Assembly (NCBI RefSeq): GCF_036588685.1
Contig: NC_086386.1
Span: forward strand, 46,919,878-46,983,877
Length of the DNA stretch: 64,000 bases
Source of the DNA: Mytilus trossulus
Lineage: Eukaryota > Mollusca > Bivalvia > Mytilida > Mytilidae
Reading direction: 5' to 3'
In this document: piece after piece, positions 1 to 12,169 of the stretch
Layout of the letters: each line of letters begins with the position of its first letter
Numbering within the stretch: position 1 is the first letter of the stretch
Position numbers and translations under genes: made by a program
Notes under the pieces: model-generated
Seen by the model: only the letters and a program-made list of their open reading frames with translations
What the model was told of the DNA's origin: nothing
Database searches by the model: none

Positions 1-606
1 AGTTCCATATTTGAGTAGGAATTACCTCCCCTTCATCATGCAATTATACTATGCTTTGTGTATATGGTTATATACTGTTCTTATCAGGGCAACAGAACTG
101 ATAAAATGTATCTGTGCAATGAAAAGTATGAATCATTCAATAATTACTTGATAAATATTCTCCATTTGATGGGTTGAGCCCAACTTGTTTTATTTTCACT
201 GAGCAGTCACACTAGCTTTTATAAAATATGGTGCAAATTAAAGATGATTTTTTGATTTTTTGTTGTTGAGCCCATTCAAGGTTTTTCTTTAAGGGGAGAT
301 ATATGTACGTTTACATATCTTAGTTGTACAGCATCTATGATTCATGTCCCTTTTTGTCAGAAAAACTCCATAAACTTTCGAAAATAATGATTAAACTGAA
401 TCAAACTGAAAATCTTGCAGTTAAGGATAATAAATGTGCTCTTTTTTTTTAAACACAAGTTCCTGTAGAAATTGAAGTTCAATGGTTCAGACCAGTACCA
501 GCTAAAGTCTGAGTGCTTAGTTATAGCCTGCAATGTCTATCTATATTCAAATGTTTTTTTCTTGTGAAGAGTTTTCTTGCATAAAAATTTAATCATTTTA
601 TTTCAG
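1..606 (+). other. Upstream intron of HMGB copy 1
   Basis: AT-rich DNA ending in a pyrimidine-rich tract and AG at 605-606, read as the 3' end of an intron in the 5' UTR. From about 290 onward it can be aligned loosely with the regions before copies 2, 3 and 4 (an ACAGCAT, GTCAGAAAAAC and GAAATTGAAG series). No first exon or core promoter is recognisable; these presumably lie left of the window. Confidence 0.6.
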
Positions 607-634
607 AAATATTTCAATTTAATATTCAATCAAG

Positions 635-3107
635 ATGGGGAGGAAAGATGGAAAGCCACGTGGACGCATGTCCTCTTATGCCTTCTTTGTACAGACTTGT
701 AGAGAGGAACACAAGAAAAAACACCCAACAGAAAAAGTGGTGTTTGCTGAATTCACCAAAAAGTGTGCCGAAAAATGGAAGGTTAAGCACTATTTAATGA
801 ACTTGGAAACGGTGAAATACTTCAAACATTTTGGGCAACAATTATGTAAACTTATTCAATTTATATTATGGCAAACAATTATTTCATGACTCTTTAAAGC
901 TATTCATTTTATAATATGTATCTTCTTTTTCTGTTCATAAATAATTTTGATATTATATTTTTATTCAAGATTATTTAATTCTGGTGTTTTTTTTATGCAC
1001 AGGAAATGACTGGCAAGGAAAAGAAAAGATTTGAAGATATGGCAGAGAAAGACAAAGCTAGATATGAGGCAGAAATGAAGAATTATGTACCAGGGCCAGG
1101 AGAGAAAGTCGGAAGAAAGAAGAGAGAAAAAGATCCTAATGCACCAAAGAGATCCCTGTAAGTCTTAATATCTGAAATCATTATATATCCCCACTCTAGG
1201 AGTAGGGACTACTTTGTTATCACACTTGGCATTTTTGATCAAGATTTTCATAGAGATGAGTAATGCGGTTTGCTAAAACTTTAAATTTTTAAAGTTAAAG
1301 GAACCAAATTTTTTATCACACTTGTCTATCTACTAGTATACTATTGAAAACATGGACTTCTTAATTGGTCATTGTCCACCAGTGATAAGATCTTATATTT
1401 GGGTGCTTTACTAATCTGTAAGACTTTAATTTTAGTTTTTTTTTATCATTTGAAGTCGGAACCATTTTGTTGGTTGCCTTTATCTAATTATGAAATTATT
1501 TTTCAGAAAAAAAATGTTTTTAATGCAAAATCAGGAGCTCAATAAATCATTAAAACATAATGAAGTTTCATTGCAATTAAAATACTTATAATGACTTAAT
1601 TTTCTTGCAGTTCTGCATTCTTTTTCTTCTGCAACGAAGAAAGACCAAGTGTCAGGAAAGATCATGGTGATTGGTCTGTAGCACAAGTTGCCAAGGAGAT
1701 GGGAAAACGATGGGAGAAAGTAACCGATAGATCAAAATATGAAAAGCAGGCAGCTGCAGATAAAATCAGATATGAACAGGTAGGTTGTAAACCATTGATA
1801 AAACAGAAGATGTGGTATGATTGCCAATGGAACAACTCTCCATAAGAGCCAAATGATGCAGAAATTAACAACTATAGGTCAATGTAAGGCCTTTGATAAG
1901 AGCAAAGCACAAACCGCATAGTAAGCTGTAAAAGGCCCACGGCCAGGCATGACAAATGTAAAATAATTAAAACCAGAAAAAAACTAACAGCCTAATTTAT
2001 GTTTTTAAAAGGAAGAAAAAAACAAACATGTTACACATAACAAATGACAACCACTAAATTACATGCTCCTGACTTGGGACAGGCACATACATACAGTATG
2101 TGGTTGGGTTACACATGTTAGCAGGATTCCAACCCTCTCCCTAATCGGGGACAGTGGTGGAAGTACAAACTATAAAAATCAGGTGAAAAAGGCATATCTT
2201 TTTTACAGGCTTTTTTGTCATTTCAATCAAATTTGACAATGATTTTGTGGGAAATTTTGTATAGATTCTTATGGCCTGTTCTTACAGGCCCAACAATAAT
2301 TGTTCAAGTGTATAATAGACTTCTGTTCTTGAATTTTCCATCTGTCCAAAGAAATTTCAGTAGCATTTTCCCTGTGATCTACAAATTAATGAAATTTGTA
2401 ATCAGCCTTCATATTGGCATTTCACAATCCCCACTTATCAACCAGTTTACCAAATACTTTTTTGTTATTAGATTTGATGAGCATGTACAAAATTGTTTGT
2501 CAATAAAATTGAGAATGGAAATGGGTAATGTTTTCATTTTTGGATTCACAATCAGAGTATCATGAAAATCATGCGAGGTTTTTATTCTGATGGCCATTTG
2601 GGTCCATTGCTCATAACCTTCCTGTTTATCTTGTTCATTGCTATACTTGCTGATTATACCCATATAAGAAAAACCTCAAATCAGAGCTTCTTGAAAAAAA
2701 ATTCAGGGTTATGGTTAAAATACCTAACTGTGTAATGTGTTGTTTTCACATTCATAGCGCATCCACTTCCTGCCAACCATATACTTTTAGATTTTGTACC
2801 TTCCTGACAATGTATACATATAATATGATATTTGCTTCACATTTCTTTTTATCATGTGATGCATATATACATCCATTGCTCTAGAATTTCCTGTTTGCCA
2901 AATACTTGAAGCAGGGATATCATTAGTTCTTATATTAACTGATTCTTCTCCCCACAGGCAATGATAATATACAGGGGAGGTGGTGCAGCTCCAGCAAAGA
3001 AACCAGCAGGACCCCCAGCAAAGAAAGCCAAACCAGAGAGTGAAGAGGAGGGAGATGACGATGATGAAGAAGAAGAAGAAGAGGAGGATGAAGATGATGA
3101 CGAATAA
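635..3107 (+). CDS. HMGB1: HMGB-type high mobility group protein, copy 1 (four coding exons)
   Basis: Chromatin architectural protein that bends DNA without sequence specificity and probably acts in the nucleus. Coding exons are 635-781, 1003-1157, 1611-1779 and 2958-3107, with intron phases 0, 2 and 0, giving 206 residues, close to vertebrate HMGB1. HMG box A spans about residues 7-77 and box B about 92-157. A basic/Pro-Ala-Gly linker (158-183) and an acidic tail (184-206, interrupted by Gly189) follow. Cys22, Cys44 and Cys108 match the three redox cysteines of HMGB1; Phe37 and Phe105 match the intercalating positions. The start is the first ATG after the 3' splice site at 605-606. Introns use GTTAAG, GTAAGT and GTAGGT donors. 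This is the most diverged of the four copies and the only one with all three cysteines in register. Its linker reads AMIIYRGGG where the others begin AMAK. Confidence 0.95.
1807..2195 (+). repeat. Dispersed mussel repeat (GATTGCCAATG family) in intron 3 of HMGB copy 1
   Basis: Begins near GATGTGGTATGATTGCCAAT and runs through a lead-in to GACTTGGGACAGGCACATAC and CAACCCTC. The same succession recurs at about 3670, 8021, 15901 and 24101 and inverted at 47.1 and 60.2 kb. No coding capacity is seen. A short piece resembling the start of the related 26.7 kb copy lies at about 2500-2530. Confidence 0.75.
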
Positions 3108-3540
3108 ACACTGGCAATTCTGTATCATGAACAATTGGGGGGTATCCTGGATCAAGAAATGTACAATTTCTGTTATGTATAGTTGATCATTTGTATATAT
3201 TGTTCATCTTAGATGATTGTATATTTAACATTGTATATAAAATCATTATTTTATTCATCCCATCCAAGGGGAAACAATCCTGTCAATTCACTTCAAAACA
3301 AAATTACAGAAGCTTTCATGTATGATATCGAATTATTAATACTTTCAGCGATGAATAAAAATATTTATCTATGTACATTTAAAATTTCATTCCTCTCAGA
3401 CTTTCAAGTAAACAGCTACAATACATTTTTCACTATGAAAGTGCTAAATATTTTTCATCACCATTATATTTTAATTATGAAATGTTAATGAATGTCATGT
3501 TTAAATAGATTTTATAATAAAACATAAGAATATAACTATA
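3108..3540 (+). other. 3' UTR and polyadenylation signal of HMGB copy 1
   Basis: Follows the stop codon and shares blocks with the 3' UTRs of copies 2-4, including the start ACACTGGCAATTCTGTATC. AATAAA at 3516-3521 is preceded by GTTTAAATAGATTTTAT in all four copies, so it is the likely poly(A) signal. An earlier AATAAA at 3354-3359 is not conserved. Confidence 0.75.
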
Positions 3541-3553
3541 TTTCTTCTTTGTA

Positions 3554-3610
3554 GCTCATCTGGCCCTTCGGTCCATCATGATTTTTTGCCATCACTTGTC
3601 ATTCAGCATA
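3554..3610 (+). repeat. Short fragment of the GCTCACCTGGCCC repeat
   Basis: The stretch with GCTCATCTGGCCCTTCGG followed by ATCACTTGTC resembles the repeat starts at 8897 and 16790. Only the first few dozen bases are present. Confidence 0.5.
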
Positions 3611-3665
3611 AATTTATACGAGTTATTGTAATACCCAAACAGATGTTATTTAGCTAAATTGAAAA

Positions 3666-3990
3666 AAAATTAGCAGGCTTATTTATGTATAAAATATTGG
3701 AAAACAAAAAAATAAGCAACACAGCAACCACTGAATTTCAGGCTCCTGGCTTGAGACAGGCACATACAGAATGTGGTGGTTTAAACTAATTTGTTGGCAC
3801 TAACCCTCCCATAACCCTGGACACTGACGTTACAGTACAACATAAGAACAAACTATAAAAATCAGTTGAAAAAGGTTTAACTTGCTAGATGGATACAACA
3901 AGAAATACATCTAGAACAAAAAGTGAGTGGATGTTGATGGGTTCTTGTTCATCTCAACAACAAATAGACAGATCTGAGAGTACTCACAGC
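3666..3990 (+). repeat. Dispersed mussel repeat (GATTGCCAATG family), 3' part
   Basis: Contains the later blocks of the family seen at 1807-2195: AGGCTCCTGGCTTGAGACAG, GGCACATAC, CTAACCCTCC, a GATGGATACAACAAG block and a final GTACTCACAGC. The 5' portion is missing. Confidence 0.65.
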
Positions 3991-5242
3991 TAAAGCTACC
4001 AATAACTAATAAAAATAAGTCCTGCATCTAGGACTAAATTTCCAATGGATTTAATGTAAATCATAAACACAGAAAAACATGAGCTTGTGCAATGCCAATA
4101 TACAGGTTTTAGAGAATGTGCATATGAATATAATGATAATACTAAGTTTAATTTTGTTTTACAATATAATAAATATTAATACCAATAATGTCACAGTAGA
4201 ATAAATTCACTACCAGGCATTTGAGAATTCATGATCAGAAAATTTTAGTAATTGTAACCACAGGTTTTATTTGTAATATAAATTTTTATTTTTTTGTTTT
4301 AAAAAAATTATGATTATTTCTTTTGGTCATGATTGCATTGTGCACCTTCTACTTTACGTTTGATGCAAATGATACATTTTGTTGCTCATAAGATATAAAA
4401 GAAAATGTTATATATGTCACCATGCCAATTCAGAATTTGTATTATTTTACTTACTATTAAGAAATTGACATTTCAAGACCAGTTGAATACATTATTATTT
4501 TAATTTGTTAAGTTACAGTAATTATCATAAGAGACTACTCCTTAATTCATACTTATTGTAGTTTGAATAATAATGTAATGAGAAAATGTAACATTGAAAA
4601 TTATATGAGTAATAATAATTATCTTTGTATTAATTAATGTGAATACTGTCACTTACATCTTAAGGTTATGACATGTCATCTTAATTAGAGTAATACTTCA
4701 AACTTGTCAAATTACAAATATTACCTATGCTTAGTATAAATATTAGTAGTAAGCTTTGTTAAAAATAGACCACCCATACAGACTAGGATATAACTTCACA
4801 AAAGAGCAACAGAAAAAAAGTAGATTTGTATTACATTGTATCGATACATGAAAACAAGTCCTTGTATAGGCATTAACCATTTTTTGAAAATTTGGCTTGG
4901 AATTAGTTTATACCCATTTATATATTGGTTATTTGTTAACTGCAACAATAATTTGCTTCATTGGTGTCTTATAGGCTAAAATGTTATAAAATCATGACAA
5001 TGTTACATTACGGAGCCAACCTTTTTGGTAATACAGCATTAATGATGTGTTAGAAAAGTGCTGTCGGGTAAAGTTTTTTTTCCAAAACAAAGTATTGAGT
5101 GGAAATTGAAAATGAAATGATACAAACCAGTTGGAGTACAGGCTGCAGTGGGAGTGTTTTCAACCTTTTATTTGAATAATTAAATGTTTTACATTATTAA
5201 AATTGCCTTCTTCCATATATTAACAAATCATTTTATTTTCAG
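3991..5242 (+). other. Spacer and upstream intron before HMGB copy 2
   Basis: Strongly AT-rich, with no reading frame resembling a protein in 3991-4840. From about 4860 it aligns with DNA left and right of the large repeat insertions before copies 3 and 4, and around 4980-5000 it shows the uninterrupted version of that insertion site. It ends in a 3' splice site (AG at 5241-5242). Confidence 0.6.
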
Positions 5243-5269
5243 AACTATTTAAATCAATAATAAATCAAG

Positions 5270-7291
5270 ATGGGAAAGAAAGACGGAAAGCCCCGTGGAC
5301 GTATGTCATCTTATGCCTTCTTTGTGCAGTCATTCAGAGAGGAACACAAGAAGAAAAATCCAACAGAAAAAGTTGTTTTTGCTGAATTCACAAAAAAATG
5401 TGCAGAAAAATGGAGGGCAAGTTTTTTATTCATAGATTTATGGAAAATTTCATCATTCTTTTAAGATATTTACTTGATTACAAGATTTTTCAAATGAACT
5501 GAAAAGTAGTCATGTATAACTGACAACTGGGTAAACAATACTTTTGAGATTTAACCGTCAACTACCTTAAGTGTTATTAAATCAAAGTCAAAACATGCTG
5601 ATTTCAAACTAAAATTTCCTTTAAATGATAGAAATAGTGAATTAGTTTGTTACGATAGAAAATATTATTTTGGATGTCAGAATACGTACTTAATTCTGGT
5701 TCTATTTTGTAGGAAATCAGTGCCAAGGAAAAGAGGAAATATGAAGAAATGGCAGAGAAAGACAAAGCTAGATATGAGGGAGAAATGCAAAATTATGAGC
5801 CAGGACCAGGAGAGAAGGTCGGCAGAAAGAAGAGAGACAAAGATCCTAATGCACCAAAGAGATCCCTGTAAGATCAATGCATATTTTTAGTGTTCAGCAG
5901 TCCAATGTTGCCTAAGCTTTTTTTTTTTTTTTTACTAAATGGTCCGGTTAATCTTGTTTGTGATGTGTAGATTTATACATTTTAAAATTTTTAAAAGTGA
6001 ATAATTTTTTTATACATAATTTGAGGTTTAGTAGATAATTATTGTATAAACGAAAATTTAGATGCTATGTAGTGGGGCAATATTGGCTAATTTCTGAATT
6101 GTCTTCTGACTAAATATTTTTATTTATTTGTCTGTCAACAGGGTATCCTATCCTGTATGCCAGTGACTAAAAAGATTGGCTATTTCTTAACATAAGATGA
6201 AAAGAAACCGAAGATAAATAATTTTTCTTTAACTTGATTGTAAGATCATTCCGATTGCAGTAAAAACATAAAATATCTTTTTTTTTTCTTACAGTTCTGC
6301 ATTCTTTTTCTTCTGTAATGAAGAAAGACCAAAAGTAAGGAAAGATCATGGTGATTGGTCAGTAGCACTCGTAGCCAAGGAGATGGGAAAACGGTGGGAG
6401 AAACAAACAGATAGAACAAAATATGAAAAACAGGCAGCCGCAGATAAAATCAGATATGAACAGGTAGGTTCAGCGTCATACAACTTAAAAACTACTACCA
6501 GCTTGGTTACTTATTGCTTTGCAATTTCTATCAAAACATTAATGAATGTTTTGTCTGTATTCATTTCAATCTTAAATAAGGAGGGGTATTCTAAAATTGA
6601 TTTGAGAGGAAGTTTGGAAAGTTCAATTTTTCTTGTACTCTTTATCCATACAATTCTCTTATGTTTTTATTGTTTCAAAAGTTAAACAATCGGTATCGCC
6701 AAATTAAATTACTCGCCTTTCAAATTCTGGAAGCATCATTTGTATACAGCATTTACTGAAACTGCAATAATTGTTCTTTTAATCTATCTTTCGAAAAATT
6801 CCAATAATGAATAAAGACAGGAATAAAAAGTTAAGATTTGAAGTTATGCTAGCTCCTACTGGATGAATTTTCTATTTTATGTATTTCTCTGAAAAAATTA
6901 TACTTTTTACAACAACATGGGAACACCAATTATCATTATGACATTTTAATAAGGTCATGTCCATGTCTTGTGAAGAACAACAAAGTCGGAATGTTGCTCC
7001 CATAGACTCAAGGTAAATAAAAAACATAAAATACCTACCTACCCTAACTTTTTTCAGATGTAACTAGAACCACACATACTATTTTATTTGGCCTTATTGC
7101 AGTTCCATGTAGATACTTTATTAAATCGTTTCTTCTCCCCACAGGCAATGGCAAAATACAGGGGAGGTGGTGCAGCTCCAGCCAAGAAACCTGCAGGACC
7201 CCCAGCAAAGAAACCCAAGCCAGAGAGTGAAGAAGAGGAAGATGACGATGATGAAGAAGAGGAGGAGGAGGATGAAGATGATGACGAATAA
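5270..7291 (+). CDS. HMGB1: HMGB-type high mobility group protein, copy 2 (four coding exons)
   Basis: Two-box HMGB chromatin protein of 205 residues. Coding exons are 5270-5416, 5713-5867, 6295-6463 and 7145-7291, in the same phases as copy 1. Box A is about residues 7-77, box B about 92-157, acidic tail 184-205 without the glycine interruption of copy 1. Residue 22, the place of HMGB1 Cys23, is Phe (VQSFREEH); Cys44 and Cys108 remain, so the box A disulphide pair is broken. The first coding intron starts GCAAGT rather than GT: joining after AGG at 5416 restores the WR-EIS reading seen in copies 3 and 4, so this is a GC-AG intron. Intron 3, exon 4 and the 3' flank are almost identical to those of copy 3, while exons 1-2 and introns 1-2 are clearly diverged. 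Confidence 0.93.
5417..5712 (+). other. GC-AG intron in HMGB copy 2
   Basis: The boundary is ...TGG AGG at 5411-5416, then GCAAGT, the classic strong GC donor context. The acceptor is TTTTGTAG ending at 5712. The other copies have GTTAAG or GTACGG at this position. Reading on without splicing meets a stop at 5462-5464, so splicing here is needed for a full HMGB protein. Confidence 0.85.
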
Positions 7292-7740
7292 ACACTGGCA
7301 ATTCTGTATCATGAACAATTGGGGGGTATCCTGGATCAAGAAATGTACAATTTCTGTTATGTATAGTTGATCATTTGTATATATTGTTCATATTAGATGA
7401 TTGTATATTTATCATTGTATATAAAATCATTATTTTATTCATCCCATTCAAGGGGAAACAATCCTGTCATCTTTCTTCAGAACAAAATTTGAGTAGTTTT
7501 TATGATATTGTCGAGTATTTATACATGTTCATGATGAATTTAAAATTTAACTGTGTAAAATATTTTAAGTTTCATCGGCTTCACTGACCTACAGGCTAAC
7601 AGCTACATTATTATCTTTTTGCTATGGAGCAATGTAAAAGAAATGACTGAAAGTGCTGTATTTTTCATCACCATTTTTGTTTTAATCATGAAATGTCAAT
7701 GAATGTCATGTTTAAATAGATTTTATAATAAAACATATTT
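7292..7740 (+). other. 3' UTR and polyadenylation signal of HMGB copy 2
   Basis: Near-identical to the 3' UTRs of copies 3 and 4. AATAAA at 7727-7732 sits in the same context as the signals of the other copies. Confidence 0.75.
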
Positions 7741-8018
7741 TAACTTGCTTAATTCTTTTTTTAACCAAACTTGGCACCAAGGCAATTTTACTGAAAACGT
7801 TTATTAACTTTTATTAAGAGTGATTGCCTATAAACGATTGTTTTAACAAACTATTGCCTATTGTCTTCAAAACTATAATAGGTAGAAGTTCTTAGTGGGT
7901 TTGATCAGGCCTTTATCAAACAAGAGACTTGCAAATTTGAATGAAGTGTGAATAATTTGTACCATTATGGAGAAATGTGGACTTGTCACAGGAACTATGT
8001 TATTGAAATCCAGCTCTG

Positions 8019-8318
8019 CAGATGTGGTATGATTGCCAATGAGACAACACTCCACAAGAGACCAACTGGCAGAAATAAACAGCAATAGGTCACCGTTTAG
8101 CCTTCAACAATAAGAAAAGTCCATACTGCATAGTCGGCTTTAAAAGGCCCAGAAATCAAATGTAAAACAAACTAACGGCCTTATAAATGTACACAAAAAA
8201 TGATGAAACAAGAAATATGTAACACAGCAACAAATGACAACGACTGAATTACAGGCTCTTGACATGGGATAGGCACATACATACAGAATGTGACTGGTGT
8301 AACAGTACATCATAATAG
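8019..8318 (+). repeat. Dispersed mussel repeat (GATTGCCAATG family), within the 7.9 kb unit
   Basis: Starts GATGTGGTATGATTGCCAAT and continues through AGGCTCTTGACATGGGATAG and GGCACATACATACAGAATG. The duplicate of this copy is at 15899-16197. Confidence 0.7.
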
Positions 8319-8896
8319 TCCAGTCAATCTAGCATAAATTTCACCCTAACCTTGAAGTAATTGCAACAGAAGATTTTTAAGTTTTAATCTTTAGCATTAT
8401 ATCCAAAAATATACACAGAAAAAAGTCCCATAAAATCTAACTTGAGAAAAACTAAAAAAATCATGATTTCAAAATTCCTGTGGAGAATTGCATTGATAAG
8501 GGAGATAACTCTGCAAAAAAGGCAGAAATATCAATGAAAATTCAACAATGGACTATCATTTGCTCTTGATTTTTTTTCATTTTCATAGTACATGTATACC
8601 TTCTGATATGTGGTTTTTTTTGTCTCTCAACATATATTTATTTTCTAGTAATTCAACAACAATGTTCGTCAAAGTTTCATAAGATTACTCGCCAAAACGT
8701 AATACTAAAAATAAATTGACTGAAAGTATAATTATATACATATTATCTTAAATTATGTTATATGAATTTAAGGTGCAATTACTACATAAGTAAGCCGCCT
8801 TCCAAAACCAATAACAACAACAATGTATTGATTCTAGACATTTTAGCCATCTTTAGAGTATAAAAAACAACTATAAAGGTGTTTTCATATTTTTAG
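8319..8896. other. Non-coding spacer in the first 7.9 kb unit
   Basis: AT-rich, no protein-like frame. Matched almost base for base by about 16,198-16,789 except for small indels, for example an extra GTTGTTG-containing piece near 16,495. Confidence 0.5.
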
Positions 8897-9033
8897 CTCA
8901 CCTGGCCCAAGTGAGCCTTTCTCGTCACTTGTCGTCCGTCGTCATTAACTTTTACAAAAATCTTCTCTGAAACTACTAGGACAAATTCAACCAAACTTGT
9001 CCACAATCATCATTAGGATATCTAGTTTAAACT
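8897..9033 (+). repeat. GCTCACCTGGCCC-type dispersed repeat
   Basis: Starts GCTCACCTGGCCCAAGTGAG followed by CACTTGTCGTCCGTCGTC, the start of a very common bivalve interspersed repeat. The duplicate copy is at about 16,790-16,925. Confidence 0.65.
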
Positions 9034-9690
9034 AGAGGCTCTCAAGAGCCTGTGTCGCTCACCTTGGTGCATATTAAACAATGGACACATGACGAAATTG
9101 TGGTTTTGTGATGTGTTTGTAGATCTTAATTTCCTGTACATTCTTGTTGCTACAATTATCTTTATCTATTAAGAACTTGGCCCAGTAATTACAGTGGAAA
9201 ATATATTCAAAAAATTTATGAAAATTGTTAAAAAATGACTATAAAGGGCAATAACTCCTTAAGGGATAAACTGACAATTTTGGTCATTTGACTTATTTGT
9301 AGATCTTACTTTGCTGAACATTATTGCTGTTTACAGTCTATCTCTATCTATTATAATATTCAAGATAATAACCAAAAACTGCAAAATTTCCTTAAAATTA
9401 CTAATTCTGGGGCAGCAACCCAACAACAGGTTGTCTGTTTTGTATGAAAATTTATGGGCTGATAATAATAATAATAATTCTTTATTTAAAGAGGGTTACA
9501 CAGTTAGCTATAAAGCTAATCTTCCCTGAGGCCCTCATGAAATACAATCAATAACCGACTAGATAGATCTTCACCTGATCAACAATTTATCCCCCGCGAC
9601 AGATTTGCTCTAAATGCTTTGGTTTCAGAGATATAAGCCAAAATCTACATTTCGCCCCCCTATGTACTATTTTTAGCCATATTGTAATAA
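9034..9690 (+). repeat. Tandem-core repeat starting with an AGGCTCT hairpin
   Basis: Begins with the short hairpin AGGCTCT-CA-AGAGCCT and GTGTCGCTCACCTTGG. Two related monomers follow, both containing TTTGTAGATCTTA, a call to tattaagaac/ataacc and AGGGCAATAACTCCTTAAGG. It ends near CGACAGATTTGCTCTAAATG. A TAA/AAT microsatellite is at about 9462-9478. Duplicated at about 16,931-17,590. Non-autonomous, no protein. Confidence 0.6.
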
Positions 9691-9811
9691 TTGTATAGAC
9701 CTTAACCATTGTTTGTAACTTTGGCTTGGAATTAAAAAATGAATATGTTGGATATTTGTAAACTGCAATAATTATTACCTGTCTTTGGTGTCTTTTAAAC
9801 TGAAATGATTT

Positions 9812-11752
9812 TTATACGACTGCAAATTTTGAAAAAAATTTCGTCGTAAATTGCTATCACGTTGGTGTCGTCGTCGTCCGAATACTTTTAGTTTTCGCAC
9901 TCTAACTTTAGTAAAAGTGAATAGAAATCTATGAAATTTTAACACAAGGTTTATGACCATAAAAGGAAGGTTGGTATTGATTTTGGGAGTTTTGGTCCCA
10001 ACATTTTAGGAATTAGGTGCCAAAAAGGGCCCAAATAAGCATTTTCTTGGTTTTCGCACTATAACTTTAGTTTAAGTTAATAGAAATCTATGAAATTTTG
10101 ACACAAGGTTGATGACCACAAAAGAAAGGTTGGGATTGATTTTGGGAGTTTTGGTTTCAACAGTTTAGGAATTAGGGGCCAGAAAAGGGCCCAAATAAGC
10201 ATTATTCTGGGTTTTCGCACAATAACTTTAGTTTAAGTAAATAGAAATCAATGAAATTTAAATATAATGTTTTTGACCACAAAAGGAAGATTGGTATTGA
10301 TTTTGGAAATTTAGATCCAAACAGTTTAGGAATTAGGGGCCAAAAAGGGACCCAAATAAGCATTTTTCTTGGTTTTCGCACCATAACGTTAGTATAAGTA
10401 AATAGAAATCTATGAAATTTAAACACAAGGTTAATGACCATAAAAGGAAAGTTGATATTGATTTTAGGAGTTTTGGTCCCAACAGTTTAAGAAAAAGGGG
10501 CCCAAAGGGTCCAAAATTAAACTTTGTTTGATTTCATCTAAATTGAATAATTGGGGTTCTTTGATATGCCGAATCTAACTGTGTATGTAGATTCTTAACT
10601 TTTGGTCCTGTTTTCAAATTGGTCTACATTAAGGTCCAAAGGGTCCAAAATTAAACTTAGTTTGATTTTAACAAAAATTGAATCTTTGGGGTTCTTTGAT
10701 ATGCTGAATCTAAAAATGAACTTAGATTTTTTATTATTGGCCCAGTTTTCAAGTTGGCCCAAATCGGGGTCCAAAATTAAACTTTTTTGATTTCATCAAA
10801 AGTTGAATAAATGGGGTTCTTTGATATGCCAAATCTAACTGTGTATGTAGATTCATCATTTTTGGTCCCGTTTTCAAATTGGCCTACATTAAGGTCCAAA
10901 GAGTCCAAAATTAAACTAAGTTTGATTTTAACAAAAATTAAATTCTTGGGCCTCTTTGATATGCTGAATCTAAACATGTACTTAGATTTTTGATTATGGG
11001 CCCAGTTTTCAAGTTGTTCCAAATCAGGATCTAAAATTATTATATTAAGTATTGTGGAAAAGCAAGTCTTTTCAATTGCACAGTATAGTGCAATGGCAAG
11101 AAATATCTAATTTCACAATATTGTGAAATAGCAAATTTTTTTTTAATTAGAGTTATCTTTCTTTGTCCAAAATAGTAAGCAAGAAATATCTTATTGCAAG
11201 AATTTTTTTTAATTGGAGTTATCTTTCTTTGTCCAGAATCAACTTAAATCTTTGTTATATACAATATACAATGTATATTCACTTTTTACTACCAACTGAT
11301 AAATTTAAATAATCTTTACCATTCAGTGATAACAAGCAGTTTTTTTACATTTTATTTTATGATGTATTTAAATGAGTAGTTATTGTTGCAAACTCCATTA
11401 GAATATTTTAATTGAGATTAGTTTTGGAATAAGGGAAAGGGGGATGTGATTAAAAAATTGGGTTCAATTTTTCTCATTTGAAATTTCATAAATAAAAAGA
11501 AAATTTCTTCAAAAATTATTTTGAGAGGATTAATATTGAACAGCATAGTGAATTGCTCTAAGAGAAAACAAAAATTTTAAGTTCATTAGAACACATTCAT
11601 TCTGTGTCAGAAACCTATGCTGTGTCAACTATTTAATCACAATCCAAATTTAGAGCTGAATCCAGCTTGAATGGTGTGTCCATACTTGCCCCAACCGTTC
11701 AGGGTTCAACCTCTGCGGTCGTATAAAGCTACGCCCTGCGAAGCATCTGGTT
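9812..11752 (+). mobile_element. Tandem-core element with 8-bp target duplication, copy A
   Basis: A 1,941-bp insertion bounded by AATGATTT at 9804-9811 and 11753-11760. The homologous place before HMGB copy 2 (about 4980-5000) lacks it, giving an empty site. The left end reads TTATACGACTGC; close to the right end is the inverted match GCGGTCGTATAA. Inside are four monomers of about 160 bp, each starting near TTTTCGCAC (9892, 10051, 10212, 10372), then four monomers of about 125-135 bp each with GGTTCTTTGATATGC or a variant (about 10555, 10689, 10814, 10949). No transposase is seen, so it is non-autonomous. An 8-bp duplication would suit hAT, but the tandem core also recalls oyster pearl elements; family left open. 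Confidence 0.8.
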
Positions 11753-12169
11753 AATGATTTAAAAAATAAAATCATGACCCATAACATAAAGGGAGCCAAC
11801 CAAGCACCATCAGCCTCATTGTTGTTTATATTTTAGATTTTGGTAATACAGCATCTGTGTGTCCTTAGTTTTGTCAGAAAAACATTTTATTAACTTTAGG
11901 AAATAATTCCATAAACAATCTTGACAAAAACTGAATGTAGTCTTGTGTGTCAGAATAAGCTGTCGTGTAAAAGTTGTGCTCTTTTCTAAAAACAAAATAT
12001 CCAGAGGAAATTGAAGATGAATGATTCAAAACAGTGGGAGTGCTTACAATGTTAAATTTGAGTATTCAAATGTTTTACACTGAGAATTGCCTTCACTTGC
12101 ATATACATGTACATTGTATAAACAAATCATTTTATTTTCAGAAATATTTCAAATCGATATTAAATCAAG

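Noticed and set aside
2935..3155. Minus-strand open frames over exon 4 of the HMGB copies (also near 7,044-7,339, 14,917-15,219 and 23,151-23,447), rich in Phe/Ile or His/Pro
   Set aside because: They are antisense readings of the GAA/GAT acidic-tail codons; no splice or family support.
10000..11000. Direct repeats with regular spacing considered as a CRISPR array
   Set aside because: Monomers are 125-160 bp, degenerate and contiguous, with no short repeat/unique spacer pattern, in an animal genome.
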